Shown: positions 16,425 through 24,645 of the stretch, one piece after another | Layout: each line of letters begins with the position of its first letter | Position numbering within the stretch: the stretch's first letter is position 1 | NCBI GenBank assembly: GCA_030065095.1 | Contig: JASJDP010000045.1 | Span: 1-34,161 of the forward strand | From: Rhodobacter sp. | Lineage (GTDB): Bacteria; Pseudomonadota; Alphaproteobacteria; Rhodobacterales; Rhodobacteraceae | Length of the DNA stretch: 34,161 nucleotides | Reading direction: 5' to 3' | Translations under genes and position numbers: made by a program | Notes under the pieces: generated by a model | Database searches by the model: none | Seen by the model: only the letters and a program-made list of their open reading frames with translations | What the model was told of the DNA's origin: nothing

Positions 16425-17187
16425 CGCGTCGAACCCGAAACGGCTTTTCGATCTGACAGGCCGCGTGGCCTGTGTGACAGGCGCAAGTTCCGGTCTGGGC
16501 CGCCGGGCGGCGACAGCCCTCGCGGCGGCGGGCGCCGCCGTGGTCGGCGTCGCCCGCCGCGACGCCGAACTACAGGACTGGGCGGCGGCAGCCGGACCCA
16601 ACGCGCATGGCGTTCCACATGACCTGTCCGACAAAGAGGGCCTGAAGGCACTGGCCAGGCGCGTATCGGACCCGTTTGGCGCGCCGGACATCCTGGTGCA
16701 CGCAGCCGGGATCAACACACGCGAGCCGGCGGGCGAGGTCACGCCCGAAGGTTGGGACATCACGCAAACCCTGAATCTCACCGTGCCGTACTTTCTGAGC
16801 CAGGCGCTGGCACCTGCGATGATCGAGCGGTCCTGGGGCCGGATCGTGACGTTTGCCTCGCTGCAAAGCTGGCGCGCGTTTCCCGGCGGGATCGCCTATG
16901 GCGCCTCCAAGGGCGGCATCGCGCAACTGACCCGCGCCATGGCCGAGGCCTGGTCCGGCCAGGGCATCAACGTCAACGCCATCGGCCCGGGCTTCTTCCC
17001 GACCGAACTGACGGCGCCGGTCTTCGGCGACCCGAAGCGCGCGGCGCGCAACGCGGCCCAGACCTGCATCGGCCGGAACGGCACGCCCGAGGACCTTGAC
17101 GGTCCTCTGCTGTTTCTGTGTTCCGACGCCTCGGCCTATGTCACGGGACAGGTCCTCATGGTCGACGGAGGGTTCACGGCAAAATGA
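16417..17187 (+). CDS. Short-chain dehydrogenase/reductase, HpsO-like
   Basis: A 256-residue classical SDR. The cofactor motif is TGASSGLG, the catalytic YxxxK lies in YGASKGG, and the C-terminus ends in the usual VTGQVLMVDGG. The start at 16417 overlaps the stop of the hpsN-like relic and the gene overlaps the next by 4 bases. In DHPS degraders, hpsO and hpsP encode two alcohol dehydrogenases thought to interconvert DHPS enantiomers via the 2-keto form. One SDR and one zinc-type enzyme in this order after an hpsN relic fit that pair. Substrate specificity cannot be proved from the motifs, since SDRs with this signature act on many polyols. Confidence 0.75.
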   Translation: MASASNPKRLFDLTGRVACVTGASSGLGRRAATALAAAGAAVVGVARRDAELQDWAAAAGPNAHGVPHDLSDKEGLKALARRVSDPFGAPDILVHAAGINTREPAGEVTPEGWDITQTLNLTVPYFLSQALAPAMIERSWGRIVTFASLQSWRAFPGGIAYGASKGGIAQLTRAMAEAWSGQGINVNAIGPGFFPTELTAPVFGDPKRAARNAAQTCIGRNGTPEDLDGPLLFLCSDASAYVTGQVLMVDGGFTAK

Positions 17188-18155
17188 AAGCACTCATTTA
17201 CCAGGGGCCGGAAACACTGGTCTATGCCGACGCCGCCGATCCGGTCCCGGCCGGCGGCGAAGAACTGATCGCGATCGAAAGCGTCGGCGTCTGCGGGTCC
17301 GACATGCATGCCTATTTGGGCCATGACGACCGGCGGCCGGCGCCCCTGATCCTCGGCCACGAGGTTGCCGGGCGCACCGTGACGGATGGCCGCCGGGTCA
17401 CCATAAACCCGCTGGTCACCTGCGGGCAGTGCGACTATTGCATCCGGGGCCGCGACAACCTTTGCCCGTCGCGGCAGATCATCTCGATGCCGCCACGCGA
17501 AGGTGGGTTCGCCGAGCATGTTGCCCTGCCGGCCCGGAACCTCGTCGATCTGCCCGACACGATCACCAGCGATCAGGCGGCGCTGGCCGAGCCCATCGCC
17601 TGCGGCTGGCACGCCGTGCGCCTTGCATGCGCCCCGGATCGGCAGGGCAAAACGGCGCTTGTCATCGGCGGCGGTGCGATCGGCGTCGGGGCGGCTCTGT
17701 GCCTTGCCGCGCAGGGGTTCGACACCGTGCGGTTGTCCGAGCCCAACACGGTGCGGCGCCGGTACTTGGAACGGTCCGGCGGTTTCGCGGCTTTCCACCC
17801 GGACGATCTACCCGCGGGGGAGATGTACGACATCGTGGTCGACGCCGTCGGCATCGAACCCACGCGCGCGCAATCCTCCGCCTGGGTTGCGCCGGGCGGC
17901 ACAATCGTCCACATCGGGCTCGGCAGCGCGGCCGGAGGGCTCGACGTGCGCCGCATGACGCTGCAGGAGATCACGTTCATCGGAACCTACACCTACACCG
18001 CGCAGGATTTCCGCGACACCGCACAGGCGATGTTCGACGGCAGATTGGGCGCGCTCGACTGGATCGAAATGCGCCCGCTGTCCGACGGCGCGCGCGCCTT
18101 CGCCGATATCCGCGCCGGCCTTGTTCCGGCCCCGAAAATCATACTCAAGCCTTGA
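17184..18155 (+). CDS. Zinc-dependent alcohol dehydrogenase, HpsP-like
   Basis: A 323-residue medium-chain dehydrogenase. Catalytic zinc ligands lie in GVCGSDMHAY and LGHEVAG. The structural-zinc cysteines are in CGQCDYCIRGRDNLCP. The nucleotide-binding glycine motif is VIGGGAIGVGAA. It starts within the SDR stop (ATGA) and is followed 17 bases later by suyA. Relatives include L-idonate/galactonate 5-dehydrogenase and threonine dehydrogenase types; the neighbourhood favours a role as the second DHPS 2-dehydrogenase (HpsP-like). The assignment to sulfonate metabolism is contextual. Confidence 0.75.
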   Translation: MKALIYQGPETLVYADAADPVPAGGEELIAIESVGVCGSDMHAYLGHDDRRPAPLILGHEVAGRTVTDGRRVTINPLVTCGQCDYCIRGRDNLCPSRQIISMPPREGGFAEHVALPARNLVDLPDTITSDQAALAEPIACGWHAVRLACAPDRQGKTALVIGGGAIGVGAALCLAAQGFDTVRLSEPNTVRRRYLERSGGFAAFHPDDLPAGEMYDIVVDAVGIEPTRAQSSAWVAPGGTIVHIGLGSAAGGLDVRRMTLQEITFIGTYTYTAQDFRDTAQAMFDGRLGALDWIEMRPLSDGARAFADIRAGLVPAPKIILKP

Positions 18156-18172
18156 CCGACAGGAGACCGCCC

Positions 18173-18463
18173 ATGTCCGAAATTCCCCATCTTCTGGTCC
18201 ACGAACATGCCGACAATGTCGGCGTCGTGGTTGTCGAGGGGCTGACCGCAGGCACCGACATGCTGTGCTGCGTAACCCACGACAACTCGACCTTCCGCCT
18301 CACCGCCGGCGCCGACGTGCCGATCGGACACAAGATCGCGCTGAAGGATCTCAATGACGGCGACACGGCGATCAAATACGGCGAGGATATCGGCAAGATC
18401 ATCGCCAACATCCCGAAGGGCGGCCACGTGCATACCCACAACTGCAAAACAAAGCGCTGGTAA
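18173..18463 (+). CDS. suyA: Sulfolactate sulfo-lyase small subunit, SuyA-like (SAF domain)
   Basis: A 96-residue SAF-domain protein. Recognisable parts are HADNVGVVVVEGL, DVPIGHKIALKDL, IKYGEDIGK and the ending HVHTHNCKTKRW, as in SuyA and the N-terminal part of altronate dehydratase (UxaA). It is the small half of a two-subunit lyase whose large half follows 12 bases downstream. (2R)-sulfolactate sulfo-lyase splits 3-sulfolactate into pyruvate and sulfite in the cytoplasm. The other possibility is a split altronate/galactarate-type dehydratase. The comC-like gene and the hps-like genes beside it make the sulfonate reading more likely. Confidence 0.77.
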   Translation: MSEIPHLLVHEHADNVGVVVVEGLTAGTDMLCCVTHDNSTFRLTAGADVPIGHKIALKDLNDGDTAIKYGEDIGKIIANIPKGGHVHTHNCKTKRW

Positions 18464-18475
18464 GGAGCCCGACAG

Positions 18476-19657
18476 ATGGCATCGAAATACGCGAACATGA
18501 CCTTCAAGGGCTACCGGCGCGAAAACGGTCGGGTCGGCGTGCGCAACCACGTCGTGATCCTGCCGGTCGACGATATCTCCAACGCCGCGGTCGAGGCGGT
18601 CGCAAACAACGTAAAGGGCACGATGGCGATTCCGCATGCCTATGGCCGCCTGCAGTTCGGCGAAGATCTGGAGTTGCATTTCCGCACGATGATCGGGACC
18701 GGTGCCAACCCCAACGTCGCCGCCGTCATTGTGATCGGCATCGAACCGGGCTGGACCCAGCGTATCGTCGACGGCATCGCTGCCACCGGCAAGCCGGTCG
18801 AAGGTTTTTCGATCGAACAGAACGGCGATTTCGAAACCATTCGCCGCGCCAGCTGGAAGGCCAAGGAATACGTGCATTGGGCGACCGAACTGCAGCGCGA
18901 GGAATGTTCGGTCTCGGATCTTTGGGTATCCACCAAATGCGGCGAGAGCGACACCACCACCGGGCTCGGGTCTTGCCCGACGGTCGGCAACATGTATGAC
19001 AAGCTCTTGCCCGAGGGCATCACCGGTTTTTTCGGCGAAACCTCCGAGATCACCGGCGCCGAACACATCTGCCAGAAACGCGCGGTCAACGAAGAGGTCG
19101 GCGAACGTTGGTACAAGATGTGGAAGGCCTATCAGGACGAGGTGATCTTTGCGCACCAGACCGACGACCTCAGCGACAGTCAGCCGACCAAGGGCAATAT
19201 CGAGGGGGGGTTGACCACCATCGAGGAGAAGGCCCTGGGCAATCTCGAAAAGATCGGCCGGACGTCGCAGTATATCGACATTCTGGATCCCGCCGAGGCG
19301 CCGGATTCGGGCGCGGGTCTTTATTTCATGGACTCGTCCTCGGCCGCGGCCGAATGCGTGACCTTGATGGCGGCCGGCGGTGCGGTAATCCACACCTTCC
19401 CGACCGGGCAAGGCAATGTTGTAGGCAATCCGATCGTCCCGGTGATCAAGATCACCGCGAACCCGCGCACGGTGCGCACGATGGGCGAGCATGTCGATGT
19501 CGACGTGTCCGGCATCCTGCGCCGCGAGATGACCATCGACGAGGCCGGCGATGCCCTGATCGACATGATCCGCCGCACCGCGAACGGGCGGAACACCGCT
19601 GCCGAAGCGTTGGGCCATCGCGAGTTCTCGATGACCAAGCTCTATCGCAGTGCATGA
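18476..19657 (+). CDS. suyB: Sulfolactate sulfo-lyase large subunit, SuyB-like (UxaA family)
   Basis: A 393-residue protein of the altronate dehydratase family. The start ([18 protein letters not shown]) and the segments [34 protein letters not shown] and [13 protein letters not shown] are those I associate with SuyB proteins. Conserved cysteines in CGESD and in the LGSCPT segment are candidate metal ligands. GGTAAGGAG just upstream marks the start. With SuyA it would cleave (R)-sulfolactate to pyruvate and sulfite. No sulfite exporter or dehydrogenase gene is visible in the window, so sulfite must be handled elsewhere. A sugar-acid dehydratase is the alternative, judged less likely from context. 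Confidence 0.8.
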   Translation: MASKYANMTFKGYRRENGRVGVRNHVVILPVDDISNAAVEAVANNVKGTMAIPHAYGRLQFGEDLELHFRTMIGTGANPNVAAVIVIGIEPGWTQRIVDGIAATGKPVEGFSIEQNGDFETIRRASWKAKEYVHWATELQREECSVSDLWVSTKCGESDTTTGLGSCPTVGNMYDKLLPEGITGFFGETSEITGAEHICQKRAVNEEVGERWYKMWKAYQDEVIFAHQTDDLSDSQPTKGNIEGGLTTIEEKALGNLEKIGRTSQYIDILDPAEAPDSGAGLYFMDSSSAAAECVTLMAAGGAVIHTFPTGQGNVVGNPIVPVIKITANPRTVRTMGEHVDVDVSGILRREMTIDEAGDALIDMIRRTANGRNTAAEALGHREFSMTKLYRSA

Positions 19658-19699
19658 GGAACCAATATCGCCGCCGGCTACCTGCAGCCGGTCTTTGCC

Positions 19700-20713
19700 A
19701 TGAGTGACGGCTCCGAACGGCTATCGCTGGATGACGCCACGGCGCTGATTCACCGTGCGCTCGCCGCCAACGGCGTCACCGACATCGCGGCAGGGTCGGT
19801 GGCGCATGCGCTTGTCGCGGCAGAGGCCGAGGGCCAGGTCGGGCACGGCTTTTCACGCCTGTCGGATTACGTCGCGCAGGTCCGCACGGGCAAGATCAGG
19901 GCCGACGCGGTGCCATCTGTGGCAAGGCCCCATGACACGTCCATCGTTGTGGATGCAGGGTTCGGCTTTGCCTATCCCGCAATGGACGTCGCAATCGAAA
20001 CCGGGATCGGGGTCGCGCAGCAGCATGGCACCGCAAGCATGGCCGTTTTCCGGTCGCATCATTGCGGTGCCTTGTCGGTTCAGGTCGACAGGATCGCTCA
20101 ATCCGGCCTTGTCGGGATGATGGTCGCCAACTCCCCGGGGGCCATTGCGCCCTGGGGCGCGTCCAAAGCGGTCTTCGGGACCAACCCCATCGCCTTTGCG
20201 GCCCCGCGCCCCGACGCGCCGCCGCTGGTGATCGATCTGTCGCTGTCCCGCGTCGCACGCGGCAAGGTCATGCATGCGCGCAATTCCGGCCAGCCGATTC
20301 CGGAGGGCTGGGCGCTCGACCGGCACGGGCGACCTACCACCGACCCAGAGGCCGCGCTTGCCGGCACGATGGTGCCGATCGGCGAGGCGAAGGGAACGGC
20401 GCTGGCGTTGATGGTGGAAATCCTCGCCTGCGTGATGACGGGTTCGAACCTCAGCCACGAGGCCGGATCGTTCTTTACCGCCGACGGCGCGCCGCCGGGA
20501 ACAGGCCAATTCCTGCTGGCGCTGAAACCACCGGACGCCGCAGGCTTTGCCTCCCGGCTGGAGGCGCTGCTGACGCTGATCGAACAGCTCGAGGGGGCAA
20601 GGCTTCCCGGCAGCCGCCGTGCCGCCGCCATCGACCGGTCCCGCCGCGACGGAATTGAAGTGCCGGTCGCCTATCTCGACATGGCCCGGCAGATGGCCGA
20701 CGGCGGCTGGTAG
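19700..20713 (+). CDS. comC: Malate/L-lactate dehydrogenase-family enzyme, ComC-like sulfolactate dehydrogenase
   Basis: A 337-residue Ldh2-family oxidoreductase, unrelated in fold to classical malate dehydrogenase. Family segments include VAAEAEGQVGHGFSRL, VFRSHHCGALSVQVDR, FGTNPIAFAAPRP and the KGTALALMVEIL helix. The His pair in RSHHCG is the family's active-site region. ComC of this family is the NADP-dependent (R)-sulfolactate dehydrogenase, linking sulfopyruvate and (R)-sulfolactate. The gene ends the operon 42 bases after suyB and is followed by a hairpin. Ureidoglycolate or dehydrogulonate dehydrogenases are other members, so the call rests on the suyAB neighbour. Confidence 0.75.
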   Translation: MSDGSERLSLDDATALIHRALAANGVTDIAAGSVAHALVAAEAEGQVGHGFSRLSDYVAQVRTGKIRADAVPSVARPHDTSIVVDAGFGFAYPAMDVAIETGIGVAQQHGTASMAVFRSHHCGALSVQVDRIAQSGLVGMMVANSPGAIAPWGASKAVFGTNPIAFAAPRPDAPPLVIDLSLSRVARGKVMHARNSGQPIPEGWALDRHGRPTTDPEAALAGTMVPIGEAKGTALALMVEILACVMTGSNLSHEAGSFFTADGAPPGTGQFLLALKPPDAAGFASRLEALLTLIEQLEGARLPGSRRAAAIDRSRRDGIEVPVAYLDMARQMADGGW

Positions 20714-20721
20714 GCCTCGTT

Positions 20722-20739
20722 GGCCGAACCCGTTCGGCC
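20722..20739. terminator. Perfect hairpin after the sulfonate operon
   Basis: GGCCGAAC (20722-20729) pairs with GTTCGGCC (20732-20739) around a 2-base centre, 8 bases after the comC-like stop. No T-run follows on either strand. It lies between convergent units and probably marks transcript ends with Rho. Confidence 0.5.
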
Positions 20740-20747
20740 CGCCCCTC

Positions 20748-20813
20748 TGCAACAGCCGGACCACGCCGATCCCGTCCATCTCAGGCAGCATCCTTGTCGA
20801 GAATGACGCAATC
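20748..20813 (-). pseudogene. Fragment of a response regulator receiver domain
   Basis: Minus-strand translation gives DCVILD, then, after one extra base at 20795, RMLPEMDGIGVVRLLQ. Joined, this is the phospho-acceptor region of an OmpR-type receiver (DxVILDRMLPxMDG). A TAA stop occurs exactly where the family usually has tyrosine (YDCVILD). The frameshift and the stop show that it is not functional. No other part of the gene was found around it, so it is a small relic in the gap between convergent operons. Confidence 0.5.
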
Positions 20814-20873
20814 TTACTGCCCCGCACCCAGCCCCAGCAGCCCGCCCCTCGGCGAACTGCACCATCCGACCGC

Positions 20874-21036
20874 TCAAACCTGCTCTCGCAGCGAGCTTTG
20901 CAGGAACTCGCTGGGCTCCATATCGTCTGCAAGCGGCACACGCGCATAACCGCGATGGCAGCCGCGTATCCATGCCGGATGCGACAGGATTTGGAGCTGA
21001 ACGGGCCGCCCTTTCACACCGAGGCGGATCAGATCG
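20874..21036 (-). other. Open frame without a start, possible C-terminal gene fragment
   Basis: From about 21036 down to a TGA at 20876-20874 the minus strand is open for about 53 codons with a natural composition. It contains GRPVQLQILSHPAW and ADDMEPSEFLQSSLREQ. It overlaps the last codons of the phosphorylase gene in another frame and has no start of its own. I do not recognise the family. It may be the tail of a gene whose front was lost when the phosphorylase was joined to this position. Confidence 0.3.
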
Positions 21037-22774
21037 CCTCTGCGATCCAAACAGCCGTGAAGGCGGGGAGCGAGAGACGGATCTGCGCCCCGTCCACTTT
21101 CACCACCGATCCACCGATCAGATCGATCAGCCGGGACCCCGGGGCGAATCCGATCCGGGCCACCTCGATGGTCAGATCGACGGTTGCGTCAGAGACGTTG
21201 ATCGCGGCCCAGACCCGGTCGGTGTCGCGTTCGCGCACCAAACTGAACACGCGGGGGTCCAGATCGACAATCCGCTGCGGCGCATTGGGGTGAAATGCGG
21301 GTCGGCCGCGCCGGATCGCCAAGAGGCGGCGATGCCCCGCCAGAACCCGCGACCGCAGGCTGATTGGATCGGCAAGGTCCCGCTCCAGCGCCTGCAACTC
21401 CAGCTGCTCGCGATTGATCGAGCGGTTACGCCCGGTCGCCTTTAGCCCGGCATAATCGTTGCGCGAGCCCAGGAGCGAGTGGATGTAGATCCCCGGAACG
21501 CCGACGACCGACAGCAGGATCGTCTGCGCCGCCAGAAACTTTGCCGCACGGGTGGCGTCGTCGTCCTCGGGCCGCGCCACCGCATCGAGAAAGGTGATGT
21601 TCAGTTCGTAGGGCACGGTTCCGCCGCCCGGAACGGCGCGCGCCGAAACCCGGCCGCCGTTGGCCTCGACCCGTGCGGCCATGGCGGCCACCTCTTCGGG
21701 CGGCAGAATACCCTCGACCGGCCGCACCCCGATCCCGTCATGCGAAGACAGGAAATTGAAGAACGTCGTTTCCGGCGATGTGGGCTCCAGCCCCGCAGCC
21801 CAATCCGACAGCGGCTGGGCATTGCCGGTCTGGAACGCATAAAGCGTCAGCGGCGGCAGCGGGAACTGGTAGACCATATGTGCCTCGTTCCCGCCATCGC
21901 CAAAATAGCCGACATTGTCGGCATGCGGTACGTTGGTCTCGGTGATCAGCAGAACGCCCGGCGCGGCCGCGTCGATCACCTGGCGCATCAGCCGGATCAC
22001 CGCGTGGGTCTCGGGCAGGTGCATGCAGCTTGTGCCCAGCCGCTTCCATAGAAACCCGATCGCATCGAGGCGCAGGAACCGCGCTCCCTTCGCCGCGTAG
22101 AACAGCAGCACCTCAAGGCATTCCAACAGCAACTGGGGATTGGCATAGTTCAGGTCGATCTGATCGTCGCTGAACGTGGTCCAGACATGTTTCTCTCCGT
22201 CTCTGGTCCGGAACGCGGTCAAAAGCGGCAGCGCACGCGGACGGATCACGTCGCTATAGTCGAGCGTTGGATCGCAGACGTGGAAGTAGCCGGAATACTG
22301 CGGATCGCCGGCAAGAAATCCCTGAAACCACGCGCTTTCCTTCGAGATATGGTTGATCACCGCATCGAACATCAGCCCGAACCGGTCCGCAAGCCGCCCG
22401 ATATCGCGCCACTCCCCCAGATCGGGGTCCACCGCGCGGTAGTCGATTACGGAAAATCCGTCGTCGGAACTCCAGGGGTAAAACGGCAGGATGTGAACGT
22501 TGCCGATCACATCCGCGATCCGCTCGCTTAGAAACCCGTCGAGGGCTGCCAGGGGCGGCCTGTCGTTCGATCTGATCGAGTTGCCATAGGTGATCAGCAT
22601 CACGTCGGTTTCATCGACCCAGCCCGGATCGGGGCGCGCGTACTGCGCCCGAAAGGTCGCGATCCGTCCAAGGATTTCGGGCAGTAGCGCATCGATAATG
22701 CCGGGGGCATAGATATCGCCCAAGATCTCGCGCAAGCGCGCCTCGGCGGAGTCGTCCTGGTCAGGCAATGGCAT
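21029..22774 (-). CDS. GH13_18-type sugar phosphorylase (sucrose/glucosylglycerate phosphorylase family)
   Basis: A 581-residue cytoplasmic enzyme of the sucrose phosphorylase group. The nucleophile is Asp237 in FLRLDAIGFLWKR, the acid/base Glu279 in LLITETNVPH and the transition-state Asp346 in SSHDGIGV. The KRLGTSCMHLPETH segment and the NVHILPFYPWSSDDGFSVIDY start place it near the YcjM/glucosylglycerate phosphorylase side rather than strict sucrose phosphorylases. It would split an alpha-glucoside with phosphate to give glucose 1-phosphate. It lies downstream of the binding-protein gene on the same strand, after a terminator-like hairpin. The GH63-like hydrolase of the same module supports glucosylglycerate or a similar solute as substrate. 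The aglycone is not proved by sequence. Confidence 0.8.
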   Translation of the reverse strand: MPLPDQDDSAEARLREILGDIYAPGIIDALLPEILGRIATFRAQYARPDPGWVDETDVMLITYGNSIRSNDRPPLAALDGFLSERIADVIGNVHILPFYPWSSDDGFSVIDYRAVDPDLGEWRDIGRLADRFGLMFDAVINHISKESAWFQGFLAGDPQYSGYFHVCDPTLDYSDVIRPRALPLLTAFRTRDGEKHVWTTFSDDQIDLNYANPQLLLECLEVLLFYAAKGARFLRLDAIGFLWKRLGTSCMHLPETHAVIRLMRQVIDAAAPGVLLITETNVPHADNVGYFGDGGNEAHMVYQFPLPPLTLYAFQTGNAQPLSDWAAGLEPTSPETTFFNFLSSHDGIGVRPVEGILPPEEVAAMAARVEANGGRVSARAVPGGGTVPYELNITFLDAVARPEDDDATRAAKFLAAQTILLSVVGVPGIYIHSLLGSRNDYAGLKATGRNRSINREQLELQALERDLADPISLRSRVLAGHRRLLAIRRGRPAFHPNAPQRIVDLDPRVFSLVRERDTDRVWAAINVSDATVDLTIEVARIGFAPGSRLIDLIGGSVVKVDGAQIRLSLPAFTAVWIAEAI

Positions 22775-22870
22775 CAGTCAGTTCTCCGGTTGCCGCCGGA
22801 AGGCAAGCCCAGCAACCTGTACTTCGTATGTTCCACGCCGGTTCGCCGCTCACTTCGATCCAACTCTCGC

Positions 22871-22906
22871 TGAAAGAAGAAAGGCCCAGGCCATCCGGCC
22901 CGGGCC
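22871..22906 (-). terminator. Intrinsic terminator-like hairpin after the sugar-binding protein gene
   Basis: On the minus strand GGCCCGGGCC (22906-22897) pairs with GGCCTGGGCC (22892-22883) through nine Watson-Crick pairs and one G-U pair, loop GGAT. It is followed by TTTCTTCTTTCA. It starts 24 bases after the binding-protein stop. It should reduce read-through into the phosphorylase gene, so the receptor is expected at higher levels. Confidence 0.75.
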
Positions 22907-22929
22907 AATCCTGGGAAACGCCGTCTCGA

Positions 22930-24261
22930 TTACTCGATTCTGGCGACCTCATCCTTGATCTTCGCGACCGCGTCTTCGGCCGAAATATCGCCATCAATGT
23001 ACTCGCGCACCACGCGGTTGTGCAAAAGCGAGTTCACGATCTTCGAGGCACGGTTCAGATCGCCTTCGGCCAAGCCCCAGCGGTCGCCGGTGGACAGGCC
23101 CGCGACGATGTTGTCGATCACGTCCTGCGGGTAGATCTCGGCCAGCGGCGCCTTGCGGTCGACGCCGACCGGCAGGCTCGACCACTCCGCGACGAACTTT
23201 TCGGCATCCGACGCGTCGCCCCGGCGGACCGGGAACTTGCCCTCGGGCGCGATGCGCAGGATGTAGCTGTACCCCTCGTCCATCACGAAGTTGACGAATT
23301 CGATCGCCGCATCCGTATCGGCATCCGTCGTGATGCCCATGTACCGGATGTCGGCCCAGCCGGCCCCGTCGGGGTTCGACGGGCCGCTGACGCGGGTCAC
23401 AAAGCCGGTCTTCGACGCCAGTTCGGTCGAGGTCGGATCGTCGTTGATCGTCGGCGGGGCGCTGTCACGCAAACCGGCCAATTCGTCCATGATGAAGGGC
23501 GACCAGATGATCATCGCGGCCTTGCCAGCGAAGTAAAGCTCGCGCGACTGTTTCCAATAAAGCTCGCCGTCGGGCGAGGCGTCGGCCATCTTCTTGTAGA
23601 TCTCCATCGCCTCGACCAGTTTTTGGTCGTTCTCGGCACTGTCGACCAGCGGCGAATAGCCGTTTGCCAGCAGCACATGCTCCAGCACCTGGATCATGAA
23701 GGTTTCGTCGATCTTGGTCGCCGCGACAAAGCCGAACAGGCCGTTGTCGGGATCATGCAGCGCATCGATGGCCGCCGCGATGTCGGCATAGCTGTCGGGC
23801 GCTTCCAGCCCGGCCGCTTCGAACAGATCCTTTCGATAGACGATCATCTGCGTCCAGCCGTCCACGGGAATCGAGGCATATTCGTCCCCGACGGCCGCGA
23901 TCTCGACGGGACGCGCGGCGAAGGTATCGACGCCAAGTTCATCCATCACTTCGGTCGCCGCGCCGGTGTCCAGAACACCGGCCTCGGCCCAGGGCTGCAG
24001 GTATTGCAGCGAATGATAGACGACGTCGGGCAGATCTCCGGCGGCGAATGCGGCGGTCATCCGGGTGCCCAGATCCTTTTCCGACACTGGAACGACTTCG
24101 ACCTCGTGGCCGGTCTTGGCGGTAAAGGCGGCTGCCATCTCTTCCTGGATCGCCACGCGGTCGGGCTGTTCTTCCGGTGTCCAGAACGTGACCGTGTCGG
24201 CCTGCGCGACCTGCGCAGCCAGAAGCGCGCCGACGGTGGCCGTTCCAAGTTTCTTTAGCAT
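22930..24261 (-). CDS. Sugar ABC transporter substrate-binding protein (family 1)
   Basis: A 443-residue periplasmic binding protein. The Sec signal (MLKKLGTATVGALLAAQVAQA) is followed by DTVTFWTPEEQPDR. Later parts such as VVPVSEKDLGTRMTAAFAAGDLPDVVYHS are typical of carbohydrate receptors related to UgpB/MalE. GGGAGG 6 bases before the ATG at 24261 sets the start. It is divergent from the LacI gene and the rest of the transporter, sharing the regulatory region at 24262-24645. It delivers substrate to the two unusual permeases. The nearby glycosidase and phosphorylase suggest a small glucoside such as glucosylglycerate. Confidence 0.87.
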   Translation of the reverse strand: MLKKLGTATVGALLAAQVAQADTVTFWTPEEQPDRVAIQEEMAAAFTAKTGHEVEVVPVSEKDLGTRMTAAFAAGDLPDVVYHSLQYLQPWAEAGVLDTGAATEVMDELGVDTFAARPVEIAAVGDEYASIPVDGWTQMIVYRKDLFEAAGLEAPDSYADIAAAIDALHDPDNGLFGFVAATKIDETFMIQVLEHVLLANGYSPLVDSAENDQKLVEAMEIYKKMADASPDGELYWKQSRELYFAGKAAMIIWSPFIMDELAGLRDSAPPTINDDPTSTELASKTGFVTRVSGPSNPDGAGWADIRYMGITTDADTDAAIEFVNFVMDEGYSYILRIAPEGKFPVRRGDASDAEKFVAEWSSLPVGVDRKAPLAEIYPQDVIDNIVAGLSTGDRWGLAEGDLNRASKIVNSLLHNRVVREYIDGDISAEDAVAKIKDEVARIE

Positions 24262-24349
24262 GTGTTCCTCCCACGAAGCCAAATGGTCGTTAGCTTTGCA
24301 ACGCGCAACTCCGGTCAGGCGGAATCCGCGTCATGACGTCAGTCTGGGA

Positions 24350-24450
24350 TACAACGTTCTACTGAGTCAAGGCAGAAGACGAGTCCCAGCGCTTCAAATA
24401 GGGCCCTTCGGAAAAAAGCTGTTGACAGATTGGTGTGCTATAACGTTTCA
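24350..24450. promoter_or_regulatory. Divergent promoter region with two AACGTT-centred operator candidates
   Basis: TACAACGTTCTA (24350-24361) and TATAACGTTTCA (24439-24450) share an AACGTT core, the type of CG-centred palindrome LacI-family proteins bind. They are 89 bases apart, close to 8.5 helical turns, which could allow looping. A TTGACA hexamer lies at 24422-24427, and on the minus strand TTGACT lies at 24370-24365, but neither has a clear -10. The remaining 195 bases to the LacI start contain no recognisable gene. Confidence 0.5.
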
Positions 24451-24645
24451 TCTAAGTTGGATCAGGTGGGGAGGCACTTTGATCGCAACCGTCGACATAT
24501 CCCGCATCGCTCGCCGGCCCGGACAGCGCCGTGGGGCCTACGTTCTGGCATGCATCACCCGGAATGCCGGCGGGGCCGGGGCCCGAGCAATCCGGGCGTG
24601 GGACACCAATCGGCCGGATTGCCAAAGCGCGGGTGGCGCCACCCC

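Noticed and set aside
18173-19657. Reading the SAF/UxaA pair as altronate or galactarate dehydratase
   Set aside because: The family allows it, but no hexuronate genes are nearby, while comC-, hpsO-, hpsP- and hpsN-like sequences are; kept as an alternative only.
22768-24258. Rightward open frame of 496 codons over the sugar-binding protein
   Set aside because: It is the antisense of a binding-protein gene with signal peptide, ribosome binding site and family motifs; no motif of its own.
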